The position numbers were made by a program, and so were the translations under genes. Under the pieces are notes generated by a model, which was given only the letters and a program-made list of their open reading frames with translations, made no database searches and was not told the DNA's origin. Below are positions 1 to 10,784 of a DNA stretch of 64,000 nt, in pieces. How positions within the stretch are numbered: the stretch's first letter is position 1; each line of letters starts with the position of its first letter. Source of the stretch: Capronia americana (taxonomy: Eukaryota > Ascomycota > Eurotiomycetes > Chaetothyriales > Herpotrichiellaceae); assembly GCA_016110215.1 (NCBI GenBank), contig JADWQD010000006.1, positions 744,001 to 808,000 on the forward strand, read 5' to 3'.

Positions 1-258
1 GTAAGGCAGACCTTATGGGTGACGACTGGCCACTGTATTGGATGTCAACGCAAAGCTACAACGGAATTCGTCGTGTTTGCCCTTTTATGTGGTGCTGGCC
101 ACGCGCATCATTCCTCTCTACTTCTTCTCGTATACTCGCCACCCTAGCACGATCGCCACACCATACCTTGGATTTTTGCAACGACAAGGCGCGTCGTCCC
201 ACCAAGACCTTGATTTGGGCCCAGGTTTGGGCGCGTGACACTGCATGAAACGTGTTGA

Positions 259-423
259 CAAGAAGCTGGCATCACGCTATTGGACGAGCTGGAGAGGAAC
301 AACAACATCCTACCAAAACTGGGCCGCACCCATGGCGATTTCCGGTCCATACGAGATGCTTTAAAGGCTTTAGAGGCTGAACAGGCATCGAAACACAAAG
401 AGGTGCGGATGAAAAACCGGTAA
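259..423 (+). CDS. possible C-terminal exon of an unidentified gene entering from the left edge
   Basis: An open stretch ends at a TAA and reads as a charged, probably helical tail containing LLDELERNN, KLGRTHGDF and a final KEVRMKNR. The residue pattern looks like real protein, but no family is recognised. An upstream frame (38-224) encodes a hydrophobic stretch with FYVVLATRIIPLYFF. It could be joined through a 41-base intron at 225-265, which is short for this genome, so the join is weak. The upstream part may lie outside the window. It could also be chance coding-like sequence. Confidence 0.3.
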   Translation, partial: QEAGITLLDELERNNNILPKLGRTHGDFRSIRDALKALEAEQASKHKEVRMKNR

Positions 424-919
424 GCGAGCAGATGCTTCTCGGAAATTAATTGCAGATCCCTGCAGCGCCTGTCGCACTGACGTAGGACAAGGCTGTACGC
501 GTGATGGAGCCAGCCTCGTTCTCGTCTGCAGCTAGACGGCTGTACGAGTGTTCATATGAGGTATGTGACTGCCTCACTGCTCACTACCAGCGTGTCACAG
601 CGATCAGACGAGTCTGGCAGTATCAGAGAATGTACCGAGTAAAATGTCAATCATTCGGCACGCTCAACGCCCCTAGAATGGTACGCAAGGAGAACATCAA
701 CCGTGTGATGAGGCTTCAGCGCCTACATATGGAGTAACTCAAGGCTATGAAACTCCTTGCGCCTTCTTCGCCCTGCTCAAGCACAACTCATTAGAACATG
801 CTAGAGGTGCGTGGGGAAGGAATCCAAACCCCTTACCCTGTGTTCCCAGTAGACTTTTTGACAATTCCAGTGCCGCCCGCTCTATGGAGTACCCTTTTTT
901 CTCATCATCAAGACGCAGC
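424..919. other. intergenic, no gene seen
   Basis: Only short unconvincing ORFs on either strand. No repeat, tRNA or conserved motif was recognised. Confidence 0.5.
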
Positions 920-1372
920 TCAACCTTGTAATGCCCTCGCCGCCTGCTTGACGTCTTCCCCAAAGTCAAAAACCCCACCAAACATGATCTGCTTCCTCGC
1001 CTCCAGAATGATACTTGTAATCATCATGGCCCTGGCAGTGGCATCCCTCCATTTCTCGTTGAACCCGCCGACGGTCATGCGTGGATACATATCATCGCTG
1101 ATCAAGCTTGCATTCTCTTTCACATCGTCTGCGTTTGCGATCGCCAGTGCCTTGGAGTTTTTGTCGGCGTCAGGGGGCAAAATGGGAAGGAGATAGTTTT
1201 TGTAAGTGGTGAGTTCGAAGTCAGTGACGTTGTAGAGTGAGGGAGGGATATTTGAACGATCGGGCAGACCCCCGGGAGTGAGGCGCATGGAAGGGTGAGC
1301 GAGCAGGGCGCGGATGAGGGAAGCATGCTTGGAGGCTTGGGTGAATCTTTCTTGAGGTGTAGGAGGCGCCAT
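920..1372 (-). CDS. small conserved-looking hypothetical protein, 150 aa
   Basis: A single-exon ORF of 150 residues starting MAPPTPQERFTQ. The composition is that of a real soluble protein: an early helix (ASKHASLIRALLAHPS), a Pro/Gly turn region, then YKNYLLPILPPDADKNSKALA and a C-terminal helix ending near VKQAARALQG. There is no signal peptide, membrane segment or known catalytic motif, and I do not recognise the family. The start codon is followed by Ala-Pro-Pro, a common fungal N-terminus. The gene stands alone, with more than 400 bases on each side. An extra exon on either side cannot be excluded. Confidence 0.5.
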   Translation of the reverse strand: MAPPTPQERFTQASKHASLIRALLAHPSMRLTPGGLPDRSNIPPSLYNVTDFELTTYKNYLLPILPPDADKNSKALAIANADDVKENASLISDDMYPRMTVGGFNEKWRDATARAMMITSIILEARKQIMFGGVFDFGEDVKQAARALQG

Positions 1373-2618
1373 GATGCCGTGGTTGCGAACCTGAGGTCTG
1401 AATCTCAGAGATTATGCAGTGCTTCAAGTTTGGATAGCGAAGGCCTGGGTAAAGAATAAGTGGTTTACGAGTAACTAAGAAGAGGAGGGAAAACTTCAAG
1501 ACGCGTAGAAGACAACAAACCCATTTTGTACATTTATTTGCAATGGCTGCTCACCTTCGGTGTTTCAACCACATGGCATTGATTGATGTTTATGTTTCCT
1601 AAACTACGAGCATGAAACGCGTCTGAAGCGGCTCAAGCAATGGAAAGATGGCCCTGCCCGCACATCACTGCCTCACTTGGGGTTCATCCCCCAATGTGCC
1701 GCTTTTAGAAGTTACTCACTCGCGACTCACCCTGCTCTTACCTTTTCACCCTCCTCCAGGTCGCCCGCGCCCTGGATGGTCCCAATTCGTTTCGCACCTC
1801 TGTATCACCTTTTAATGGGCATTTACCCTTACTCCGTCGGCTGGTGAATGGTGTGGGAGTGGAGGTATCAGGACACGAGGTAGGATATGGACGGGGTGCT
1901 GTTTGACCCAGACGCCCAGATACCCAAACGTTCGTGCACACGGTGTAGTTAAGCGCACATCCGGCCTCGATTATCGATCGCTGAACACAACTCCGAGCTT
2001 CTAATTATCCCTGTAGTCGTATATGGCTGCATGATCGCTGATACAAAGGATGGGGCCTGCAACTTTCCAAAACCTCACTCGTGGTAAGCTTACAAGCAGA
2101 AAACCCTCTGTCGGCCGAGTTCGAGGTTGTTGAAGAGGCAGGCCATCGAGGTCAAAAGAATGAACTACATCTTAGCGGACCAGCGAGTGACTGCATATGC
2201 GAGTCAGTCTTCGGACAGTTTCGGCATCCACGTCAACGGCTTTAGCGTAAGCAAGTCGAGCACAAGCTTGCGAGTCCAGACGCCATCACACAGCCTAGTG
2301 GGTGCCTAGAGCTGTGGAATCAGATCATATAAATGTGCTGTCTGCCCTGCTCTACAAACACTTTCCAGAGACCTAAAAGCTCGATCGGCCAACAGCACGG
2401 CCGAATTGAGCGCCATTGGTGTCTACTCGTCACCCATTGGTATCCTCACCTTTCCCTCAGTCCAACAAGGCGGTGTAAGCGAGCACTGCCCCGCAGCCTC
2501 AATGCCACACTAGGTCAGCCTCATGCTCGAGCTGGCTCAGTCGTGATATTTACGATGGACTTGCTTGCCTCTCTCCTTGGTCTCCTCAAGACACTACCGC
2601 AAGAGTCACCATAGGCCC
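1373..2618. other. intergenic, upstream of the NACHT gene
   Basis: About 1.2 kb with no supported gene. Small ORFs near 2127-2614 lack family features and probably lie in the leader or promoter of the NACHT gene. Confidence 0.5.
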
Positions 2619-5585
2619 ATGGATCCCGTGACAGCGCTTTCTCTGGCTGGAAATATCCTTCAATTTGCGGAGTTCACCATCAAATTGGTGTCCAAATCGA
2701 CAGAGCTGTACAATAACGATGCACTTGTGGAGCATATTGACCTAGGCAGAGCGGCTGATCAGCTAAGGAATTTCCAGCTGCCTCACCACGTGCAAAACGA
2801 CATTCAAAATGCCAAGCTGTCGATGCAAATGGACGACTTGCACAGATCAAAGGGACAAGGGAACCAGGAGCAGGAAAGCGAAAAGCAGGACATACTGCTC
2901 CTGTCTCAACTCCAAGAGACGCATCTCTATTGTACTGAATGCGCCAGCGACATTATCGAAGCGGTGGACCGTCTTACTGTCTCAGGACCCCACAAGAAAT
3001 GGCAAAGCTTTCGTCATGCCTTGTCCACTGTCTTGGGCGACACAAAGCTAGATACATACCGCCGAAAAGCGTTTGAATGGGGCCCGTCAGCAACTGATGT
3101 TATTTCTACTTCTATATACCGAGTCAGTGAGATCCCTGACACTCCCTATCATCTGATAACTGAAATGGCGCATAGACAGAAGCGAGGATCAGACACCGAT
3201 ACCATTCTTCGCACGCAGGCTGGAGTTCAAGAAGCGGTGCTGAAAGTGATGCAAGAAATCGGGCAAGGTTTTCGAAAAAGCATTTCCGACCTCCGCAGAG
3301 ATCTTGTCAACGCGAAACAGCCTGAGCAAGCTGCCCTCATTACGACTTTCCTCTGGAGCCAGCGTGCACATTTGACACCGGTCGAGCAAGCCCTTGATAG
3401 GAATGTGCAAGAGATCGCCTGTGCGCCGTTTCTCTCAAGTCTTCATTTCCAGAGGATAGAAGACCGTGAAATTGCAATCGCAAAAGCCCACAAGGATACG
3501 TTCCAATGGCTGCTAAAACGCGACTCCCATCGCGATGTCTCGTGGCACAATTTTGCCGAATGGGTGTCAGACCGCGAAGCACCGCACAATATATACTGGG
3601 TGACAGGAAAACCGGGATCTGGCAAGTCGACATTGATGAAGTTTCTCGCAGACTCGACCACAACTTCGGAACTTCTTTCGAAGTGGGCATCACCGGATTA
3701 CCTCTACACGACGAAATGCTTCTTCTGGAGCCCAGGAACACCGCTTCAGAAATCAATGGAAGGTCTGCTCAGGACTCTACTCTTCCAAATATTCAGTGAC
3801 AGCAAGACGGACCGCGCAGTCATCCAGTCTGCCAGTCCTTGGCGTTGGTATGCGCTTGTTTCAGGTCATAGCATGCATGACCCTTGGTCTACAGGAGGGT
3901 TATTGAAGGCCTTTGCCTCTGCTGTTCGTCAACTGGCACAGCACTCGAAGCTCTTTTTGTTCGTTGATGGACTCGATGAGTTCGGTCATGATAATCATGA
4001 GCAACAGGAGCTTGTCGACCTCTTCTTGTCCCTACAGGAGCACAGGAATGTCAAGATGTGTCTATCAAGTAGGCCCTGGAATATCTTCGAGGACGCATTC
4101 GATGGTTTCCCATCTCTGCGTTTGGAAGATCTTACCCGGGACGATATTGTGAAATTCGTCCACGCCAACTGTGACGACAGCAAGGCATTTCGAGACCGAC
4201 CTAGCGGAGAACAAAGCTTGCTCAAGGGAGAGATTGTCAAGAAGTCGGATGGAGTATTTCTCTGGGTGCGTCTCGTGGTGAGGAGACTGCTGCTTGAGAT
4301 CCGGGATGGCCACAGGTCGCCTGCAACATTCCTGGATGAAATACCCAAGGGACTTGATGAATACTTCGAATACATGCTACAAAAGATCACCCCAGAAAAA
4401 AAGGCACAGGCATCCAGAATCCTCCAGGTCATGGTCGGCACACGCTTTGAAGCCGGCAACCCAACGCTGATGACCTTGTCGTTCACGGATGAGGATATTG
4501 CAGACTTCGCGTGCGTGGAAAGAGTCATTCAGGAAGGCCGGGACGACATAGAGGTCAGAATCACCTCGCTGAAACGTCTCTTCCAAAGCCAGTGCATGGA
4601 CCTATTAGTTATCTTTCCAGTTTGTCGAGACCGATCTTCAACCGACCTCCCTTGGGAAGCCATCAGTGTCACCTACATACACCGAAGTGTGAACGAGTTC
4701 TTGCGTTCACGGAAAGCCCAGGAATTGCTTGAGCGTTACACCGAGCGTTTGATCAGCGTCCCGCGGTACATGGCGAACTCGTCCCTGACGCAAATACTCT
4801 TCATGAGCAGATTCCCCACGGCCTCAGAATTGGAAGAACGAGAACGGAAATCTCTGATATTAGAATATTTTCACAGGTTCGTGGAAAACCTGAAACTGAT
4901 TGACAATGCCGCGGATTTTCCAGTTGCACGTGTTTACGACATGGCGGTCGCGATGGCTCTGCCCATCCTGAAGGACGAGCAGACGTATGTCCGGGGGTCT
5001 CAAGCACGTCGATTTCCATACCTCGATGCGATCATTATTGCGAACGTTTTCGAACGACAACACTGCAAGGCAGCCGACAACCCACTACTAGTAGCGATGC
5101 TGTACCGTCTGGACGCATATGCGGAGGCAAGACTGGTTTCAGACCTAGACGAGACCAGTGTCAAGACCTGCTTCGCAGCCGCTCTGTTCTATGACCAGTC
5201 GCTGGACATGGTCCCGATGCTCCTTTTGATTCTCAAGCGGGGCAAGACGATCCAAACTCCTCTCACCATACATGAACTTGTCGACACCTTCCATAGCAAC
5301 ATCGCCGGCTTCAAGCAAACAAACCAAAACGGCGCCCTCCAATATGCGAGCGTAACCCTGTCGTTGATTGATCGTACGAGCGGTATGAGGGGCTCCTCCG
5401 CTGTTCTGCAAGCTCTGTCCGCCAAAATCGAGGAGTCCATCACCAGAACCTACGGCTCAAGCGTGAGTGACGCATTGGTGAAGCACTTGCGAACAGTTCA
5501 GACATCCTGGGTCAGAGTAATGCCGCAAAGCACGAGCGCCGACACGGCAAGCAGAAGTGACACTTCGTGCTGCGTGGTCTGTTGA
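2619..5585 (+). CDS. NACHT-domain STAND NTPase (NLR-like), 988 aa
   Basis: An intracellular signalling NTPase of the fungal NLR-like group, whose members can act in self/non-self recognition and regulated cell death. The start chosen is the internal ATG giving MDPVTALSLAGNILQF, the usual opening of fungal STAND N-terminal domains; an in-frame ATG lies 54 bases upstream. Residues 1 to about 300 are a helical N-terminal domain. The P-loop GKPGSGKS is at 330-337, Walker B LFLFVDGLDE near 445-454, and a sensor-like CLSSRPW follows near 480. The segment YIHRSVNEFLRS matches the post-NACHT (DUF7791-type) region of this family. No ankyrin, WD40 or TPR repeats are visible in the C-terminal third, so the ligand-sensing part is unclear. 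The protein ends Cys-Cys-Val-Val-Cys, a possible CaaX prenylation signal. It is encoded in one exon and stands alone. Confidence 0.9.
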   Translation: MDPVTALSLAGNILQFAEFTIKLVSKSTELYNNDALVEHIDLGRAADQLRNFQLPHHVQNDIQNAKLSMQMDDLHRSKGQGNQEQESEKQDILLLSQLQETHLYCTECASDIIEAVDRLTVSGPHKKWQSFRHALSTVLGDTKLDTYRRKAFEWGPSATDVISTSIYRVSEIPDTPYHLITEMAHRQKRGSDTDTILRTQAGVQEAVLKVMQEIGQGFRKSISDLRRDLVNAKQPEQAALITTFLWSQRAHLTPVEQALDRNVQEIACAPFLSSLHFQRIEDREIAIAKAHKDTFQWLLKRDSHRDVSWHNFAEWVSDREAPHNIYWVTGKPGSGKSTLMKFLADSTTTSELLSKWASPDYLYTTKCFFWSPGTPLQKSMEGLLRTLLFQIFSDSKTDRAVIQSASPWRWYALVSGHSMHDPWSTGGLLKAFASAVRQLAQHSKLFLFVDGLDEFGHDNHEQQELVDLFLSLQEHRNVKMCLSSRPWNIFEDAFDGFPSLRLEDLTRDDIVKFVHANCDDSKAFRDRPSGEQSLLKGEIVKKSDGVFLWVRLVVRRLLLEIRDGHRSPATFLDEIPKGLDEYFEYMLQKITPEKKAQASRILQVMVGTRFEAGNPTLMTLSFTDEDIADFACVERVIQEGRDDIEVRITSLKRLFQSQCMDLLVIFPVCRDRSSTDLPWEAISVTYIHRSVNEFLRSRKAQELLERYTERLISVPRYMANSSLTQILFMSRFPTASELEERERKSLILEYFHRFVENLKLIDNAADFPVARVYDMAVAMALPILKDEQTYVRGSQARRFPYLDAIIIANVFERQHCKAADNPLLVAMLYRLDAYAEARLVSDLDETSVKTCFAAALFYDQSLDMVPMLLLILKRGKTIQTPLTIHELVDTFHSNIAGFKQTNQNGALQYASVTLSLIDRTSGMRGSSAVLQALSAKIEESITRTYGSSVSDALVKHLRTVQTSWVRVMPQSTSADTASRSDTSCCVVC

Positions 5586-6278
5586 GTCGAGAGTGATCTG
5601 TCCTCGACGAGGCGAGGATGTGTCTTATGTCGACGAGATTAGAAATGGTCCTCACGGGTCGCACGGGTTTCAACTGGATGGTTTACATGGTACCGAGTAC
5701 CGAGTATGTACTCCGCAAGCGAACTTTGGAGCAGAACGGTAAACATCATCTAGCAAAGATTACGAGTGTGTCAGTTAGCTGACTGGGTTTTATATACTAT
5801 GGTCAGTCCTTGAAGTCGTCAAATGAAATCTGGCGCCAACTTACTGCAATTTCCAGGCGGCGGGCTCTCACTGTAAAGTTTCTAACCTGTTCCAGGGATG
5901 AAGGGTACCTCCACATGAAAAACAAGAGGATGACTGTATTGGCTATATAGAGCGGCGGGGGGCCACAAGGCGTGTTTCAATAGACGACTTCAAGAAATGA
6001 CCATAGTAGCTGCTCACAGTGAAGCAGGGCATGGTAAAGGGTACTATATAAGTGCGAGGCAAGTGAAGTGAGAGTAGAAGTAAGGGGGGGCATGTGGTGA
6101 TAAAAGCGACAATGCCGGCCAAGCGAGCGGAAGATGACACTTCAGTAGGACGAGCGAGATTGAATGGATATTTTCACATCATTAGGATTATCAACAAGCA
6201 ACTACTCTGGTATCTCTGGTATCTCTGCGCTACAAATGTGCAAACAAGGGAAAGAACTCCTCAAACGACCTCTCCCGT
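5586..6278. other. convergent intergenic region
   Basis: Lies between the 3' ends of the NACHT and DUF4336 genes. It contains GGTACCGAGTACCGAGTATG-like words near 5690-5715, part of a GAGTA word family that recurs in intergenic DNA of this window. No gene is seen. Confidence 0.5.
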
Positions 6279-7103
6279 TCAATGCTTGCCCTCAGTGAAC
6301 CAGCTCGTTATCTTGTCGACAGTAGCCTTGCCACCAGTCTCAATCACATCGCCGTGACAGGGAATGACTCTGTCATAGTCCCACGCCTTGATTCTCCTGG
6401 CCGACTCTGCGAAACCTTTCCGGTCTTTGCTGCCAGCCGCGTACCACAGGAAGCGCTTGTGCCAGGTTGCGTCGCCCCGGGTGTTCATGATGCCTCCGAA
6501 AATCTTGGTGAGGATACCGGATCTGGCATCCAGGCCGGTCTTCGAGTATTGTTCAGTGGCCGGGAGGTTGAAGATCAAATCAGCCTCGATCATCGTTCTG
6601 CTCGGCTTGTGCAGGAAAACGAGCTCCTTGTTGACGTGAGAGTGGAAGTATTCGTATGAGAACTCGGCGTCGAACTCCGGGCTGATCTTGAGGTCGAGCT
6701 TGTTCTTCTCAGAGAAGACGTGTGCGAATTTCGTGCCCTTTGTGGCCGGGTCGCTCTCTCTCTTCTCTGGCAGACCTTCCATGCCAATGACTTCTGCCTC
6801 GGGGTATTCTTTGGCCCATGTCGAGATGAAGATGTGATGTTCGATGTCGGGCGCGACGATGTACTTGACAGGTCCCAGCGACTTGACCTTGGCTTGGACG
6901 TCGGGTGTAAAGGCAACGGGGGAGAAGACAGCTACATTGCCAGTCTGGAGCTTGACCAGGGTACCTCGACCGCCGACCTTGATGTGCCCGAATCGCAGAA
7001 AGGGAACGCTGAGGGTGGTGATGTTGGGGGTGATGTCGCGGATGACCATGACCTTGGCCGGGTCACTGGGGATGAGAGATTTGGCAGTGGTTGAGACCGA
7101 CAT
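6279..7103 (-). CDS. DUF4336 domain protein, 274 aa
   Basis: A soluble single-exon protein of 274 residues in the DUF4336 family, which has a metallo-beta-lactamase-like fold; no precise activity is known to me for fungal members. Supporting segments include the early VIRDITPNITTLSVPF, the GGRGTLVKLQTGNVAVFSPV strand-turn region, IVAPDIEHH, SRTMIEADLIFNLP and the final DYDRVIPCHGDVIETGG. His-rich IEHHIF and PCHGD are candidate metal or active-site positions by analogy with the fold. There is no signal peptide. The ORF start MSVSTTAKSL is preceded by about 1.2 kb of non-coding sequence. Family assignment is confident; function is not. Confidence 0.85.
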   Translation of the reverse strand: MSVSTTAKSLIPSDPAKVMVIRDITPNITTLSVPFLRFGHIKVGGRGTLVKLQTGNVAVFSPVAFTPDVQAKVKSLGPVKYIVAPDIEHHIFISTWAKEYPEAEVIGMEGLPEKRESDPATKGTKFAHVFSEKNKLDLKISPEFDAEFSYEYFHSHVNKELVFLHKPSRTMIEADLIFNLPATEQYSKTGLDARSGILTKIFGGIMNTRGDATWHKRFLWYAAGSKDRKGFAESARRIKAWDYDRVIPCHGDVIETGGKATVDKITSWFTEGKH

Positions 7104-8317
7104 TGTGAAGAAGGGTTTGAAGGCGCGCGACGTTGGAGGCGGGATGCGATTATGCTGTACGAGAAGAAGTATTCGCCCTATCTGTACTGTTATTGGAGTA
7201 CTGAAGTTGTGCTGTCGAAGATGGAGGAGTCTTTGGGCTTCGGCGACGAGACGTCGCTTGATATACTTTTCTCCCCGGGCGCTCCTACCTTAGACGCTCT
7301 TGTACATCTTCGCTACCAAGCGTGGCTTGCATTACAAAGTCACTCGCGTCAGTTTAGGCCAGGTCCCTACGCGAGAGCTCAATTGCATGACAGTTAGAAA
7401 TCGTAACGTCATGCACGGACTGGAATAGTTAGCGCCGTGCCGAGGAGCGTTCAAGCACCGCAGATACGCATTGCGGAGCTCCTTGAGAAACTGTCATCAC
7501 CGCCTGCCAAATCAGCTGCTGGCGCCTGGAGCTCCCGCCCGTGACTCAGCAGAGAAACCCTTCAGCCATGTGTTGATGGGTGTGGGAAATGTTAGTCAGC
7601 CTCCCAATCAACCATTCCTCCACTGAAGGCTCTTAGCCAAACAGGGTTTGTTCACCGGGGAGAGATTTGCTTTGGGCACTTGGTTGCGGCGTATCCGGGC
7701 CCTCCAGGGCGTGGATACTACTCGTAATTTGGAAGCCCCTCGGAAGGCTCCGTGGCTGGCCTGGTGAGGGCCCAGCAGCTCCTCGGCCGTAACTAGCGAA
7801 TCATGATTTGGAAGACCGAATTCCATATCAACTACTTCTCCAGGCTCTTGCGCCCGTAAGGGAGAACACCCAAAAACCCGTATCTGATTTTTGAAATGTA
7901 ATGCTTCGCACAATAAGGGGAGCTTGAACTGCAAAGCTTGAAGGGAACCATGCTGGTGAAAACGTCCGACTTGTCCCTGGATTTGCCATGGCTGATGCTA
8001 ATAACAACGAACTGCTACCAGCAGCCGTATCCTTCTTTGAAAACGACGCGTATGATGTGATGAGCCGAATGATGCAGGCGGCAACTACGGGATATTCTCG
8101 AGCAAGAGAGACTCAAGTGAAGACCTGTTCTCATAGATGTGCCCAACCTCAAACACTCTGACATGGCAGGAGTTGCGATTCGTTGACGAGGACGATGATA
8201 GGGCAGGAGCACTCGAACAACAAACAATTTCAACGTCACGCCTGTGCTACATATCCTTTGGCGGTCTCCGCCATGGATATTTTTATTGCGTATGACGAAT
8301 GCTAACCTTCGTTTTCA
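7104..8317. other. intergenic, possible upstream exon of the next gene
   Basis: Mostly non-coding. An ATG at 7988 opens a 57-codon frame, and a donor-like GTATGA at 8290 with a GCTAAC branch-like site and AG at 8336 suggest an extra 5' exon of the following gene. The frames I tested do not connect cleanly, so no upstream exon is called. Confidence 0.4.
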
Positions 8318-9015
8318 ATGAACATTCTTCTCTCAGTCACAGCCCACACCGATCGTGTGTGCGTTACCACTTCCATCACTGAGGCCGACCACGAAGTAGA
8401 CGAGCGTCAATCAACAGCTGAACTGCAACCCCAACCGCTGGCAATCAAATATACGACCTTCGAGGGTTCAATCAAAGCTGCGTTTGAACTCCACGCTGAA
8501 GGGTATCAAAGTCAGACAATCAAAATCGTGCCAATGGAAGCTCCAGCGGAAGCTCTCTTGGTACTGCGATGCATCATCACGTTCATTGTCGGCTACGATT
8601 GACTGACACTGTCCAGACTGGTGAAGCCTCTTCCGCTGAGGTTGAATCCAAACCACCAGCCAGAGCAAAGCCCTACCAACAGTGGCTATCGCCTACTGCG
8701 ATCTACATCATCATCCAAATCCTTTCCGTCATCTCATTCTGTGGCCTTCTCGTCCCATACACGCAATACACTCGAGTGAAGAAAGCCGCCCGGCACGAGA
8801 TCTGCAAGAAAGACGCACGAACCCTGTACGAGAATAACCTTACTCAATGCGATGCCAGGGCTACGGCAAGCCTGCGTGGTGGTGCTATGGGATTGAACTG
8901 GTTGGAAATCGCTATGGTGCTTGCTACGGCGGTAGCGTGGTATTACGTGACGTGGGTGGCCCAGGAATGGCTGGCTGCGAGGATCTCGTTTCTCAAGAAG
9001 GATCACAAGGAGTAG
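8318..9015 (+). CDS. small two-helix membrane protein, about 213 aa
   Basis: Two exons, 8318-8560 and 8617-9015. The 56-base intron is phase 0, starts GTACTG and ends after a CTGAC branch-like site and CCAG. Joining removes a stop and gives one frame. The product has a polar N-terminal half, then a membrane helix (AIYIIIQILSVISFCGLLVPY), a Cys-containing basic loop (HEICKKDA) and a second helix (LEIAMVLATAVAWYYVTWVAQEW), ending in Lys-rich FLKKDHKE. The KKDHKE tail is near a KKxx-type ER retrieval signal but does not match it exactly. No family is recognised. The true start may lie further upstream. Confidence 0.5.
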
Positions 9016-9746
9016 AGGTAAAGATGGACAGCCTCGTTGAGATGCCGATTGCTTTTGGAACGGTCCACCACGGAAAGGATGAGCAGACTGATGAGCAATG
9101 TTAATCAGTCACTCATTACAAGCAGCATTGATATCCTAGACCCTCGCAATGCAATCCCTGTCTACGGGTCCGACTTGAAGTTGTGTCCCATCATTTCTTC
9201 CCATTTGTCCTATGCCTAAGAGAACTGCACCGGACGCCGCGGACAAGGCCATGAATCCACGGTTCTATCCCCGTCATATTTGCCATATACTATATCAACT
9301 GCCGTAGCAACTGTAGGTCATCGAAATGGCTCCAAGCACGCAAAACGTAGCGCAACCTTTCGCTCAGATGGCATGTCCTGTCACTCTTGGGGCTTGGAAA
9401 CCAGGCCGAAACCTCCATCCTCGCCTACTGAGCCACCTATTCTCCATCCCGCAGGGGAAGTCGCAGGTCCTGCCGATATGACCTGGCACACGACAAGTTT
9501 CCCTCCAATATCGACTTAGTGTCCTCAATACTCATGGTTCTTCGTCGGACGAATGTAAGGTCTTTGCCGTGCGAGGTACTGGCGCCGACATAGAGACGAC
9601 TCTCTGAACCCGTGGTTGATAAGTAGGGGCGTGCGTGTAAGAGGCACATCTTCTGCCCGTGTATTCGTATCTCATTGATATGCCGTCAACACTCTGCCCC
9701 TGGATGATATGCCAGACGGTGGTTGGTCTGATAAAACATTAGGCAT
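9016..9746. other. convergent intergenic region
   Basis: No gene or repeat recognised between the membrane-protein gene and the glycosyltransferase-like gene. Confidence 0.5.
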
Positions 9747-10784
9747 CTAGGGACCCTTCTCGGAGGTCGATAGCAAACCGTCATCTAACAGGCCGCTGCC
9801 CTCACAGACCGCCCTCCTGCCCTTGTTGAACTCGTGCTTTAAGTCGCTGTACCACTTGGTCTGATCTTCGTCATCCGATTGCTGGTCGTCGAACAACACA
9901 TATGCAGAATCACTCCCCGGGAATTCCGAACTTCCCCCATTCTCGTCGGCCTGTGAGTTCCGCTGATTTGTCGACAGAACCAGCTTTCTTGTTGCGCCCC
10001 TGGGACTCTGCAGCCCGCGAGAGGTTCTGAGTAGAACGACAGGATTATCTCCGGACGAGGGGTTCAACGGCGCCCATGACTGCTTTGTATCTGAAAATGC
10101 CAGTGTGGTATCCAGAGCCTCGATGTCAAGAGACATCCCTGGTGAGCGCAAGTATAGTGCCTGGTCATAGTCCCACCTTCCCCATTGGAGCTCCCCAAGG
10201 AGCAGTGCGCGAGTGTTCCAAGCGTCGCGTATCTGCACGGGATGATAGACAATCTCGTAGAGCTCTTGGACGTCCCGCATAAAACTCAGTGCTGACGTGA
10301 ACAGCGTGGACGATTCCGACTCCCACGTTGACGGATAAAGTAGAACGATCGACGGCTCTTGTGGCAATCGGCTTGCTGATCGGTGCTGCTTGGCGAAGAA
10401 GAGCGCTGAACAGAGATGCGATGGTTCCTCAAGGGCGAATACATACGCGAGTCGTTGCGGTGGCGACTCCTTCCTCGGGTTCTGCTCCTCCACCACCCGT
10501 ACCTGCATAGAGTTCGTCCATGGACCTCGACTCCCAACCACGGAGTCCACGTCCTCTTGAGGTGGCTCGAGTACGACTCCGACCGTCTCGTTTTCAGGTT
10601 GTTGAAATTGAGGCGGTAAAGTTGGCACTGGCTTCGGTTCGGGCGGTCTTCGGATGGCTTCCTGAATGGACCGGACTGACTGTTGTTGTAGCACGTATCC
10701 GGATAGAAACAGCAAGAAAGTGAACAAGCAAACAACTCCTCCCGAGATGATAGCGGACACGGTCGACGAAGTTAAAAGGACCAT
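9747..10784 (-). CDS. type II membrane protein, glycosyltransferase-like, 345 aa
   Basis: A single-exon ORF. An N-terminal signal anchor (about residues 7-30, IISGGVVCLFTFLLFLSGYVL) is followed by a Pro-rich stem to about residue 110, the layout of Golgi glycosyltransferases. The lumenal part has AYVFALEEPSHLCSALFFAKQ, a Rossmann-like SIVLLYPSTW and WGRWDYDQALYLRSPGMSLD, which resemble the GT8/GT-A core seen in fungal glycogenin-like proteins. The position where a metal-binding DxD would be expected reads DYDQALYL..SLD with no clean DxD. The C-terminus is acidic and polar. It is divergent from Prp38, with a 363-base shared upstream region. The glycosyltransferase assignment is tentative; it could be an inactive relative. 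Confidence 0.6.
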   Translation of the reverse strand: MVLLTSSTVSAIISGGVVCLFTFLLFLSGYVLQQQSVRSIQEAIRRPPEPKPVPTLPPQFQQPENETVGVVLEPPQEDVDSVVGSRGPWTNSMQVRVVEEQNPRKESPPQRLAYVFALEEPSHLCSALFFAKQHRSASRLPQEPSIVLLYPSTWESESSTLFTSALSFMRDVQELYEIVYHPVQIRDAWNTRALLLGELQWGRWDYDQALYLRSPGMSLDIEALDTTLAFSDTKQSWAPLNPSSGDNPVVLLRTSRGLQSPRGATRKLVLSTNQRNSQADENGGSSEFPGSDSAYVLFDDQQSDDEDQTKWYSDLKHEFNKGRRAVCEGSGLLDDGLLSTSEKGP

